NCBI GenBank assembly: GCA_964393795.1
Contig: CAYMWA010000026.1
Span: 1-30,293 of the forward strand
DNA length: 30,293 nucleotides
Direction: 5' to 3'
Source of the DNA: Chryseosolibacter sp964393795
Lineage (GTDB): Bacteria; Bacteroidota; Bacteroidia; Cytophagales; Cyclobacteriaceae
Below are positions 1 to 6,929 of the stretch, piece after piece; position 1 is the stretch's first letter; every line of letters starts with the position of its first letter. The notes under the pieces were generated by a model. It saw only the letters and a list, made by a program, of their open reading frames with translations. It searched no databases and was not told the DNA's origin. Position numbers and translations under genes: made by a program.

Positions 1-22
1 GAGTTCGGTGTAGTGCATGGTT

Positions 23-71
23 GTTGGCTGTTGGTGGTTGGCTGTTGGTGGTTGGCTGTTGGTTGTTGGTG
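23..71. repeat. Heptamer tandem array, GTTGGNN family
   Basis: Seven head-to-tail 7-base units: GTTGGCT and GTTGGTG alternate, then GTTGGTT and GTTGGTG. The period is exactly 7 throughout. The array lies downstream of the imuB stop and has no coding potential that I can see. It is one of six period-7 arrays in this window, each with a different unit. Confidence 0.9.
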
Positions 72-90
72 GGAAAAGTCACGGTTCATT

Positions 91-187
91 GCTTCGATTC
101 ACCTCACCCTAAATCCCTCCACCCTCACTACCGCTGTTAAAACACTCCTAACAGACAGGAGGGATTTAGGGTGAGGTAGATCGAAGC
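91..187. repeat. Long inverted repeat with conserved inner hairpin, copy 1
   Basis: Bases 101-120 are perfectly complementary to 158-177 (20 bp). An outer extension, 91-98 with 180-187, adds 8 bp beyond a 2-base mismatch. A second hairpin sits in the loop: CTGTTA (134-139) with TAACAG (149-154). The inner part at 131-158 recurs exactly 100 bases downstream in copy 2. It looks like a dispersed intergenic element. It could act as a bidirectional terminator for imuB, but it lacks a clean U-tract, so the role is unknown. Confidence 0.85.
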
Positions 188-195
188 GCTAACCC

Positions 196-268
196 ACCTC
201 AATCCCTCCACCTCCCACCACCGCTGTTAAAACACTCCTAACAGACAGAGAGTGAGGGTGAGGTAGAG
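196..268. repeat. Inverted-repeat element, degenerate copy 2
   Basis: The 28-base core at 231-258 is identical to 131-158 of copy 1 and includes the CTGTTA-N9-TAACAG hairpin. The flanking arms have diverged. The left arm lacks the CCCTA segment of copy 1, and the right arm reads GAGTGAGGGTGAGGT, so the long stem is only partly preserved. Preservation of the core over the arms suggests that the core hairpin is the functional or most recently copied part. Confidence 0.75.
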
Positions 269-364
269 AGAATGACGCCATGAGAAACGCATCAAAAAAA
301 ACCTCCGCGCCCTCAGCGCCTTAGTGCCTTCGCGGTAAAAAGCGGTAAAAAGCCTTCGCGCCCT
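269..364. other. Gene-free spacer behind imuB with small repeats
   Basis: No open frame of note. It contains a 10-base tandem duplication, GCGGTAAAAA, at 332-341 and 342-351. A short CCGCG/CGCGG pair (305-309 with 331-335) encloses a GC-rich phrase of a kind that is common between genes in many bacteria. Together with the repeats at 23-268, the first 364 bases hold no gene. A dnaE2 partner for imuAB is therefore not immediately downstream. Confidence 0.6.
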
Positions 365-1900
365 TCACGCAAAGAACCCATGCATAAACCATTCGCACTT
401 CTCCTCATCGTAATGCCCCAACCTGAAAAGCCAGTATCGATTTCCATCTTCATCTTCAACACGGTAATAATCGCGGTGGCGGCCTTGTTGCAGCCACCAC
501 TCTTGCTCTATACGCTCCGGACCGTCAGCCCGGATAATCTTGTGCAGTTTTCCTTTATACCGGAACAACATCGGCGGATAATCCGGAATGGGCGCCGTGA
601 CCTCAACCCGCTCGGGATTACGCAAAAGTTGCAGCGGTCGCAGCTTGTCTGCACGCCACATCGTTTGCGGAACTTCCAGAAGCGATGAAGCACGCATGAA
701 CGACCGCTCCGGCCAGTAATGTTCTGCCGGCACATACCGATGGATGGTATGCCTTCCCGCTCTTGTGGCAAGGCGATCGACCAGTTCCGATAACCGTACA
801 TCTTCCAGCCCTGATGAAGCTCCCGCCCACATCTTTTCCTGCTGCGGTAAAAGATCCTCAACGACCGGCGCCTCAAGGATGAACAACTCAATACCCAGCG
901 CCGGCATGATCGTCGACAACTTCATCTCAAACAGTTTGTAAAGATGGTCGACATGATGCGTCGGACGGTTCGTTCCAATATCCACCTGCTCCACTTTCCC
1001 ATCCACACGATACCCTTTGAACACTGCCGCACGCAATCCCTTTTGCTCCTGTCGCAAGCGAAAGCACAACATCTGCAGCAACTGCTTCAAAGCGATCTCA
1101 ATGCCTGTGGCCGTGACGATGGGCTCCATGCAGGGCAACCGCTCCTGATAAGGTTCGGGGGGTAGAACGGGGTCGATCATTTCCATCTCCTGCCCCAACG
1201 CCATGTCGAGTCGCATGAGCAGATGGGGACCAAAACGACGCCGGAGAGATGAACGCGGCATGCTGATAAACCCGCTGATGTGATGAAGGCCAAGTTTGTG
1301 CAGGCGTTCGACCGTTTCGGGTTCAAGCCGAAGCGCCTCCGGCGGCAAAGACAACAACGCTTCACGATGCATGCCCTCAGCCACAATCAGCGGTTCTTTT
1401 CCGAACCGCGCCATCCCCTGCGCAACGCCAATGGTATCCGCCATGGCCACACGCACATCGTAACCGCGCGCATTTAATTTCCTGGTAATCTCCCTGACAT
1501 AGGCTGCCTCACCACCCCAGAGATGTGCACAACCGGTAGCATCAAAGAGCAGGCCGTCCGGAAGATCCACCGCGACAACCGGCGTAAACCGGATGCACCA
1601 CTCGGCAAGGCGCTTGAGCACCCTGTCGGCAAGGCCGGGTTGATCGTCCATTACCACTAAATCCGGTATGATGGCACGCGCATCAGCCAGCACCATCCCC
1701 ACGTGGATGCCTTTCCGTTCCGCAACTTCGTTTACAGCGGTGATCACCATCCTCCCATGCAGAGGAGCACGCAAAACAAACGGAACATGATGAAGCCGCG
1801 ACAACGGTTCAGCCGGACGCTTTGTCATGGCGCTTTCGCGGATGGCAAACCAGTCCGTTGCTAAATGACGGAACCATATGGAAACAAATCGCCGCCCCAT
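365..1900 (-). CDS. imuB: ImuB-type Y-family DNA polymerase homologue
   Basis: 511 aa. ImuB is the bridging subunit of the damage-inducible mutasome; in characterised systems it binds the beta clamp, ImuA and DnaE2 for translesion synthesis. The protein opens with a Y-family palm (RFVSIWFRHLATDW), but the metal-binding acidic residues of DinB-type polymerases are absent. The N-terminal Asp position is not acidic, and the usual S-x-D-E segment is replaced by DLPDGLLFDATG (about residues 112-123). It is therefore probably non-catalytic, as in known ImuB proteins. A C-terminal module rich in Trp and Tyr (about 430-511) is typical of the family. I could not identify a confident clamp-binding peptide. 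The ATG lies one base after the imuA TGA, so the pair is translationally coupled. No dnaE2 follows within the 364 bases available. Confidence 0.9.
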   Translation of the reverse strand: MGRRFVSIWFRHLATDWFAIRESAMTKRPAEPLSRLHHVPFVLRAPLHGRMVITAVNEVAERKGIHVGMVLADARAIIPDLVVMDDQPGLADRVLKRLAEWCIRFTPVVAVDLPDGLLFDATGCAHLWGGEAAYVREITRKLNARGYDVRVAMADTIGVAQGMARFGKEPLIVAEGMHREALLSLPPEALRLEPETVERLHKLGLHHISGFISMPRSSLRRRFGPHLLMRLDMALGQEMEMIDPVLPPEPYQERLPCMEPIVTATGIEIALKQLLQMLCFRLRQEQKGLRAAVFKGYRVDGKVEQVDIGTNRPTHHVDHLYKLFEMKLSTIMPALGIELFILEAPVVEDLLPQQEKMWAGASSGLEDVRLSELVDRLATRAGRHTIHRYVPAEHYWPERSFMRASSLLEVPQTMWRADKLRPLQLLRNPERVEVTAPIPDYPPMLFRYKGKLHKIIRADGPERIEQEWWLQQGRHRDYYRVEDEDGNRYWLFRLGHYDEEKCEWFMHGFFA

Positions 1901-1901
1901 C

Positions 1902-2648
1902 TCAACCTGTCTTCTTCCATTTCTCTTTCTCTTGTGACTTCTCCTTTAGCGTTACGGTCACCGGATACACTTGCGCAAACCTGCCCTTCACCCATTTAAC
2001 ATCCCACACACCAGGATACCCATTCCTTATCCGCAAAAGCGCTACCCGCCACTGCGGAAAGCCAACACCGGGAAGATCATCTACCGGCTCGCCCGGAAGC
2101 ATGGTGATCTTCCAGCGCGAAACGCATGCTGTCGTGTTAAGTCTGGTCGGAGTGCGGCGCAAAACAAAACCAGTCACCTGGCTCTGCTCAACCGCCAACT
2201 GAAGGCGCCTGGAAGCGGTAAAGCTCATCTCCCGCAATTCGCCGACTACGGCCGTGAGCGTGCTGCATTTTAACGCCTCCTCCATCGCCCATAACACATC
2301 CTGCTCTTTCTGAAGATCGACGAAAATGATGCGATCGGGTTGAATACCAAAACTCTTCAAGCCTGGAGGAAACAACGTACGCGATGCACTGATCCACAGC
2401 GCAGTGCCATTTCGGCTCATAAGCGGACCCAGCAGACCGGCTATAAAGCCCGTAGCCGCCGCCAAATCCTCCGGCTGAGGCGATACAAATTCATGTACAG
2501 CACCCAGCGGAAATGATCCCTCCGGAAAGGCCGCGGCAATAGGCCCCAAGCCCAGATCCGTAACACCACTTCCGGCAGCTTTAAACCCCTGCAGCCGGAG
2601 AATATCCGCCCGTAATCCCGCAATAATATCAGCGCGCTTTCCAATCAT
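1902..2648 (-). CDS. imuA: ImuA, RecA-like mutasome accessory protein
   Basis: 248 aa from the ATG at 2648; the frame also has a GTG one codon earlier. It matches the ImuA family, a RecA/SulA-like fold that partners ImuB. Visible family features are an N-terminal helix (about 1-25), the segment FPLGAVHEFVSPQPEDLAAATGF (split here as FPLGAVHEF and its acidic follow-on, about 45-67), and the strand LWISASRTLFPPGL (about 84-97). No intact Walker A motif is present, which is usual for ImuA. The tail is Lys/Glu-rich and probably disordered. It is the first gene of the imuA-imuB operon. The upstream region carries a TATCTTTG -7 box flanked by two dyads, consistent with repression and damage induction. 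The identity is firm at family level; the regulation is inferred. Confidence 0.85.
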   Translation of the reverse strand: MIGKRADIIAGLRADILRLQGFKAAGSGVTDLGLGPIAAAFPEGSFPLGAVHEFVSPQPEDLAAATGFIAGLLGPLMSRNGTALWISASRTLFPPGLKSFGIQPDRIIFVDLQKEQDVLWAMEEALKCSTLTAVVGELREMSFTASRRLQLAVEQSQVTGFVLRRTPTRLNTTACVSRWKITMLPGEPVDDLPGVGFPQWRVALLRIRNGYPGVWDVKWVKGRFAQVYPVTVTLKEKSQEKEKWKKTG

Positions 2649-2673
2649 CACAGCATTTTTTGGCTTTGGACTT

Positions 2674-2681
2674 CAAAGATA
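2674..2681 (-). promoter_or_regulatory. -7 promoter element of imuA (TATCTTTG)
   Basis: Read on the minus strand, the octamer is an exact match to the Bacteroidota -7 consensus TAnnTTTG. It ends 25 bases before the imuA ATG, giving a short leader. No clear -33 TTTG is visible 19-21 bases upstream. A weak -33 fits a promoter whose spacer is occupied by an operator. Confidence 0.6.
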
Positions 2682-2682
2682 A

Positions 2683-2732
2683 AACTAATTATTTTAGGTA
2701 TAATACTTTATTTATAACTAATTATTTTAGTT
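2683..2732. promoter_or_regulatory. Twin dyad operators upstream of imuA
   Basis: A 15-base direct repeat, AACTAATTATTTTAG, occurs at 2683-2697 and 2716-2730. Each copy is itself a dyad. The distal one is a perfect AACTAA-N5-TTAGTT (2716-2732). The proximal one is AACTAA-N5-TTAGGT (2683-2699), with one arm mismatch. The centres are 33 bp apart, about three helical turns. The proximal site abuts the -7 box and fills the promoter spacer, where a bound repressor would block polymerase. The arrangement suggests a LexA- or S24-type regulator, but the binding protein is not encoded in this window. Confidence 0.6.
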
Positions 2733-3047
2733 TTTATTGGAATCCTCAAAGGATTTATTATTATTTATAATAAACTGTTAGTCAAGTTATTATATATCTC
2801 CACTTAAATAAGTTTACAAGGGTTAAGTCAAAATGCGTCAGTAGCGTCACCTCCATTAACGCTCAACGCCATTAGGCCCGGCACTTCGACAACTCAAGCA
2901 CCGGCAGCTAACATTAAAAGGCTGCTATTCCATAAAAATGCCGCGGTAGGGAAAACGACTACCATCGTCTTCACCGGTATAGTTTTTTCCGACTATATCA
3001 GGCGTCAGACAGGCGCTTACGCGAGTTTCAACGAAAAGACAGCAGCC
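2733..3047. other. AT-rich to mixed intergenic region, no gene seen
   Basis: The first 90 bases are very AT-rich and carry short dyads: AATCC-N5-GGATT at 2741-2755, TTATTA-N4-TAATAA at 2758-2773 and ACTTA-AA-TAAGT at 2802-2813. The remainder is of ordinary composition and leads into the small gene starting at 3048. I see no convincing TAnnTTTG box on the plus strand. It probably holds divergent regulatory DNA for imuA and the 3048 gene. Confidence 0.45.
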
Positions 3048-3350
3048 ATGAAAACAGACAATAAAAACTCCGAAAAGGACCTGAATGCCAATCCGCATAG
3101 CAGGTTGAATACCAATGTACCGACCGGTTCACATACCAGGTTTCCTGAAAGTCAGCAGGCCCGGGAGGAAGCTGAAAAAGAAGCACACAAAGAGAAAGAG
3201 AAAGAGAAAGAGAAAGACGATGACATCGAATTGCTGGCCGACGATGTTGAAGGTTCAGTGAGCAGTCGCAATACAAGCACTTCGCCGGACGACATCGCGG
3301 GTGTCAGCGACATTAATCGCGGCATGCGGCGGGGCCGCAGATACAAATGA
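3048..3350 (+). CDS. Small charged hypothetical protein, Lys/Glu repeat
   Basis: 100 aa, not recognised. It is hydrophilic throughout, with no signal peptide or membrane segment. Residues about 40-60 form a charged tract, (KE)n followed by KDDD. Four perfect GAGAAA hexamers at 3192-3215 encode it, so slippage would add or remove KE pairs without shifting frame. The N-terminal part is rich in Asn, Ser and Thr, and the C-terminus is basic (RRGRRYK). It is probably an intrinsically disordered, possibly nucleic-acid-contacting protein. The ATG is the first in frame after a gene-free 400-base region. Evidence for coding is moderate: one clean frame but a biased composition. Confidence 0.5.
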   Translation: MKTDNKNSEKDLNANPHSRLNTNVPTGSHTRFPESQQAREEAEKEAHKEKEKEKEKDDDIELLADDVEGSVSSRNTSTSPDDIAGVSDINRGMRRGRRYK

Positions 3351-3676
3351 TAGAAACCCTCTGATACGTTCCAAAGATGCGGTCCTATGTAATAAAGGTC
3401 GCGCCGTAGTTTTGTTGATGTATTTTCTGGGATCCCGTGATGAACGCGGTAATTGGAAGGCGTAGCGAAAACATACGCTATCCCGGATGCAGTTTGCCGA
3501 TATATTCGTATGCCCCGGAACTGAAAGCGTATCCCGATCTGATTGGTAAGGAAAAAGTGTCGAAAAAAAACGTCTGGTAGCTGCAATGTTGTGGATTTGA
3601 TTCCTGACCTGATTTTTGGTTAATTGTAAGCGTTCCAACACCTTTTTACCCTTTTACCCTTTTTACCTTTTTTGAT
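3351..3676. other. Intergenic region before thiolase with pyrimidine tract
   Basis: 326 bases with no supportable gene; long reverse-strand frames across it are interrupted or low quality. The last part (3641-3673) is a pyrimidine-rich run of imperfect CTTTTTACC-like 8-9-base units directly ahead of the thiolase start. No exact TAnnTTTG box is visible. Confidence 0.5.
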
Positions 3677-4957
3677 ATGGCTGGACTAACAATGAAGCGC
3701 GTGGCCATTGCCGGGAGTCAGCGCATTCCGTTCGTGAGGTCGTTCAAAGAATACGCGCGAACGACGAATAAGGAAATGCTGACGGCAACGGTAGAAGCCC
3801 TGGTGAGCAAGTACCAACTCTCCGGCAAGCGTCTTGGTGATGTGGCGCTGGGTGCCGTCATGACGAGTTCCATTGAATGGAATCTCGCCCGTGAGGTGGT
3901 GCTCGGGTCTCGGCTTGATCCGCATACGCCGGCCTTCAATGTCCAGCGCGCCTGTGGCACGAGCCTTGAAACGGTCAATCTTATTGCGCTCAAGATTGCG
4001 TCCGGCCAGATTGCGGCAGGGATTGCAGGCGGATCAGACACCAATAGTGATTTACCGATCATGTTACAGCGAAAGCTCGCCTGGAAGCTGATCGATATCA
4101 ACCAGGCACGATCGACGGGAGAACGTCTTCGGAGGTTCCTGCGCATCAGGCCTTCGGATCTAAAACCGGCTTATCCCGGCATCGTTGAGCCCAGAACAGG
4201 GCTGTCGATGGGACAGCACACCGAGAAGATGGTAAAGGAATGGCAGATCACGCAGGCGGAGCAAGATGCCCTGGCGCTGGAAAGTCACAAGAAAGCAGCG
4301 GCCGCCTACGAAGAAGGCTTTTATGATGATCTGGTGATTCCCTTCAAAGGAGTGAAACGCGATGGCATCGTCAGAAAGGATACCACGCTGGAAAAGCTTG
4401 CGAAGCTGAAGCCCGCGTTCGACAAGAGCGGTAGCGGAACACTTACTGCAGGAAACAGTACGGCCTTAACCGATGGTGCCGGGGGCGTCCTTCTCACATC
4501 TGAAGCATTCGCGATGGAACATCAGCTTCCGGTCCAGGCCTTTTTTATTGACGCTGAGGTTGCGGCGGTCGATTTTGTTCAAGGCGCGGGCCTCCTGATG
4601 GCGCCTACCCTGGCCGTGGCGCGCCTGCTGCGACGTAACAACCTCTCATTACAGGACTTCGACTTCTATGAGATACACGAGGCGTTCGCAGGACAAGTAC
4701 TCTGCACGCTGAAGGCCTGGGAGAGCGAAACGTATTGCAGGGAAGTGTTGCAATCGGAGAAGGCACTCGGAAGCATCGATCGCTCGCGGATGAACGTCAA
4801 GGGCGGAAGTGTAGCCATCGGTCATCCTTTCGGAGCCACCGGCGCACGAATTGTCGGGACACTCGCCAAATTGCTCGAACAGAAAGGCAGCGGTCGTGGA
4901 CTCATTTCCATTTGTACGGGCGGCGGCATGGGTGTGGCCGCTATTCTCGAGCGGTAG
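3677..4957 (+). CDS. Thiolase, FadI-like acetyl-CoA C-acyltransferase
   Basis: 426 aa, close to the usual FadI length. Thiolases cleave 3-ketoacyl-CoA with CoA in beta-oxidation, or run the reverse condensation of acetyl-CoA. The catalytic set is complete: nucleophile Cys93 in QRACGTSLE, His334 in YEIHEAFAG, His383 in GHPFGATGAR, and Cys413 in SICTGGGMG. The first codons MAGLT may be extra, because an in-frame ATG at 3692 (MKRVAIAG) also fits the family start. It appears monocistronic; no FadJ-type partner is adjacent. It converges on the GH15 gene with only 4 bases between the stops and no visible terminator. Whether it works in degradation or synthesis cannot be told from here. Confidence 0.92.
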   Translation: MAGLTMKRVAIAGSQRIPFVRSFKEYARTTNKEMLTATVEALVSKYQLSGKRLGDVALGAVMTSSIEWNLAREVVLGSRLDPHTPAFNVQRACGTSLETVNLIALKIASGQIAAGIAGGSDTNSDLPIMLQRKLAWKLIDINQARSTGERLRRFLRIRPSDLKPAYPGIVEPRTGLSMGQHTEKMVKEWQITQAEQDALALESHKKAAAAYEEGFYDDLVIPFKGVKRDGIVRKDTTLEKLAKLKPAFDKSGSGTLTAGNSTALTDGAGGVLLTSEAFAMEHQLPVQAFFIDAEVAAVDFVQGAGLLMAPTLAVARLLRRNNLSLQDFDFYEIHEAFAGQVLCTLKAWESETYCREVLQSEKALGSIDRSRMNVKGGSVAIGHPFGATGARIVGTLAKLLEQKGSGRGLISICTGGGMGVAAILER

Positions 4958-4961
4958 TTGA

Positions 4962-6806
4962 TCACCTCCCTTTGAACGTTCGTTCTTTGTTTCGCGGGTC
5001 GTCCAGTTGATGGTTAAGACTCAGGGCAGCGGTAATCAAACCGAGATGGGTGAACGCCTGTGGAAAATTGCCAAGGTGCTCTCCCTGGACGCCAAGTTGT
5101 TCTGCATAGAGACCAAGGTGGTTGGCATAGCCAAGCATCTTCTCGAAGTTCAGCCGCGCCTTGTTGAGTTGTCCCGCCTTGGCAAGACACTCTACGTACC
5201 AGAAGGTGCACATGGAAAAAGTGCCCTCCCCCCCACTCAATCCTTCCAGATCTTCATCAGGGCGATACCGGTAGATCAGAAAATCGGAAACGAGCCTTTT
5301 CTCGATTTGTTTCAAGGTCGACAACCATTTGGGATCCTGTGGCCCGATAAAACGGATAAGCGGCATAAGCAAGGTTGCCGCGTCTACCGTTTCGGCACCT
5401 TTGAACTGCACAAAGCACTGTAGTTTTTCGTTCCAGAACTCGGTGTGGATGGACGTAAAGATTTTGTCGCGTTCTTCGCGCCATCGCGGCGACAGCGGAA
5501 AGGAATGCGCTTCCGCAATCTTCATTCCGCGGTCGATGGCCACCCAGCACATCATCCGGGAGTAAAGGAATTCGCGCTTGCCACCGCGGACTTCCCAGAT
5601 GCCCTCGTCTTTCTCGCGCCAGTGATTGCAGACCCAATCGACCTGCCTCGAAAGATCAAGCCAGAAGTCGTACGATATTGCTTCCGCGTGTTTATCAAAC
5701 AGATAAGCCGCGTCGAGCAATTCACCGTAGATGTCCAGCTGAAGCTGTTTGTACGCACCGTTGCCTATCCTTACGGGATATGATTGCTGGTAACCCTCAA
5801 GGTGCGTGAGCTCTATTTCAAACAGGTCCTTTCTTCCATCAATTCCGTACATCAGGCTGAGGTTGCCCGCTTTGCCGATGTCATTACACTGCTGTTCAAC
5901 CCACTTCATAAAATCGCGCGCTTCCCGCTGATAGCCGAGCTTTAGGAGGGCGAATACGGAAAAGGAAGCATCGCGAATCCATGTATAGCGGTAATCCCAG
6001 TTTCTTATACCTCCGATCTCCTCGGGAAGACCGAACGTAGGTGCTGCGACGATGGATCCATAGTTTTGCGAGATCAGCAGTTTCAATACCAGCGCCGAAC
6101 GATGAATGGTTTCCATCCACCGGCCCTTGTATTTCGATTTGGCGACCCAGTCCTTCCAGTAGTTGATGGTATCATACTGCGTCTTCTCCGCAAATTCGGC
6201 GAGATTGTCTTCGTTGACCGGTGATTCCCCCTGGCTGTACTCGAGCATAAAGATCGCTTGTTCGCCCGTCTTCAGCGTGAAGTAGCTAACCACATCCCCG
6301 CCTTCGGGCTCAAGCGGCACGGTCGATAACAAGCGCACAGTACTTTTTGCCGCGTCGTCGCTTATAAAAAGATAGTCGCGCTCGGTGCGTTTTTCAAGAC
6401 GATGTTTGGCTCGCGCATAATCAAAGCGCGGCCGACATTCCATGGCAAAATGAATGGTGCCGTGCTCACAAGTGACAATTCGTACAAGTTCTTTTCCAAC
6501 ATAAAGCTCTTCTACCGGCATGTAATCCGTAATCTCACCCACGCCGCCTTTCTGTAAAACACGCGTTTGTAAGACATTCGTATCGGGCAGGTACATCTGT
6601 CTGCGCTTCGACTCCCCATTGCGCGGAGCGATGCGGTAATACCCTCCTTTGTCAGCATCCAGTATCGATGCAAAGATCGACGGCGAATCAAACGCAGGAA
6701 AACACATGAAATCGATCGAACCGTCAAGCCCTACAAGCGCAACAGTATTGAGATCCCCAATAACACCATAGTTTTCTATTGGCTGATATCTATCCATTAC
6801 TCTCAT
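4962..6806 (-). CDS. Glycoside hydrolase family 15 (glucoamylase/trehalase type)
   Basis: 614 aa. GH15 inverting enzymes release beta-D-glucose from alpha-glucan ends or, in some bacterial members, hydrolyse trehalose. An N-terminal beta-sandwich domain (about 1-220; YGVIGDLNTVALVGLDGSID) precedes the alpha/alpha barrel, with the hallmark GIRNWDYRYTWIRDASF at about 265-282. The probable catalytic acids are Glu401 in EKDEGIWEVRGG and Glu569 in LYAEQLG. There is no signal peptide, so it should act in the cytoplasm. ATGs at 6806 and 6797 are both possible starts. It is the last gene of the minus-strand glycogen operon, 119 bases behind malQ. That gap holds a heptamer hairpin which could dampen read-through. 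The TreYZ neighbourhood makes a trehalase role as plausible as a glucoamylase role. Confidence 0.92.
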   Translation of the reverse strand: MRVMDRYQPIENYGVIGDLNTVALVGLDGSIDFMCFPAFDSPSIFASILDADKGGYYRIAPRNGESKRRQMYLPDTNVLQTRVLQKGGVGEITDYMPVEELYVGKELVRIVTCEHGTIHFAMECRPRFDYARAKHRLEKRTERDYLFISDDAAKSTVRLLSTVPLEPEGGDVVSYFTLKTGEQAIFMLEYSQGESPVNEDNLAEFAEKTQYDTINYWKDWVAKSKYKGRWMETIHRSALVLKLLISQNYGSIVAAPTFGLPEEIGGIRNWDYRYTWIRDASFSVFALLKLGYQREARDFMKWVEQQCNDIGKAGNLSLMYGIDGRKDLFEIELTHLEGYQQSYPVRIGNGAYKQLQLDIYGELLDAAYLFDKHAEAISYDFWLDLSRQVDWVCNHWREKDEGIWEVRGGKREFLYSRMMCWVAIDRGMKIAEAHSFPLSPRWREERDKIFTSIHTEFWNEKLQCFVQFKGAETVDAATLLMPLIRFIGPQDPKWLSTLKQIEKRLVSDFLIYRYRPDEDLEGLSGGEGTFSMCTFWYVECLAKAGQLNKARLNFEKMLGYANHLGLYAEQLGVQGEHLGNFPQAFTHLGLITAALSLNHQLDDPRNKERTFKGR

Positions 6807-6817
6807 TTTGATTTAGC

Positions 6818-6929
6818 GAGACGTGAATCGTGAATCGTGAATCGTGAGACGGCAATCGAAAGGCGTGTGTCCCATCAATCAAACCTCACACTCCCACTCA
6901 CGACTGACGATTCACGATTCACGCCTCAC
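6818..6929. repeat. Facing heptamer arrays between malQ and the GH15 gene
   Basis: The left array has three GTGAATC units and a GTGAGAC variant (6823-6850). The right array has CACTCAC, GACTGAC, two GATTCAC units and GCCTCAC (6895-6929), the reverse complement of the left. Bases 6818-6836 pair with 6909-6927 with one mismatch (18 of 19). The right arm overlaps the malQ stop codon. On the operon transcript this is a long hairpin immediately after malQ, suited to partial termination or 3'-end protection. Confidence 0.85.

Noticed and set aside
1..364. Possible dnaE2 start or other gene at the left edge
   Set aside because: No sustained open frame on either strand with plausible composition; the stretch is made of repeats.
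3152..3641. Two overlapping minus-strand frames in front of the thiolase
   Set aside because: Low-complexity Ser/Phe-rich translation opposite the KE repeat and Arg/Thr-rich elsewhere; no start context or domain.
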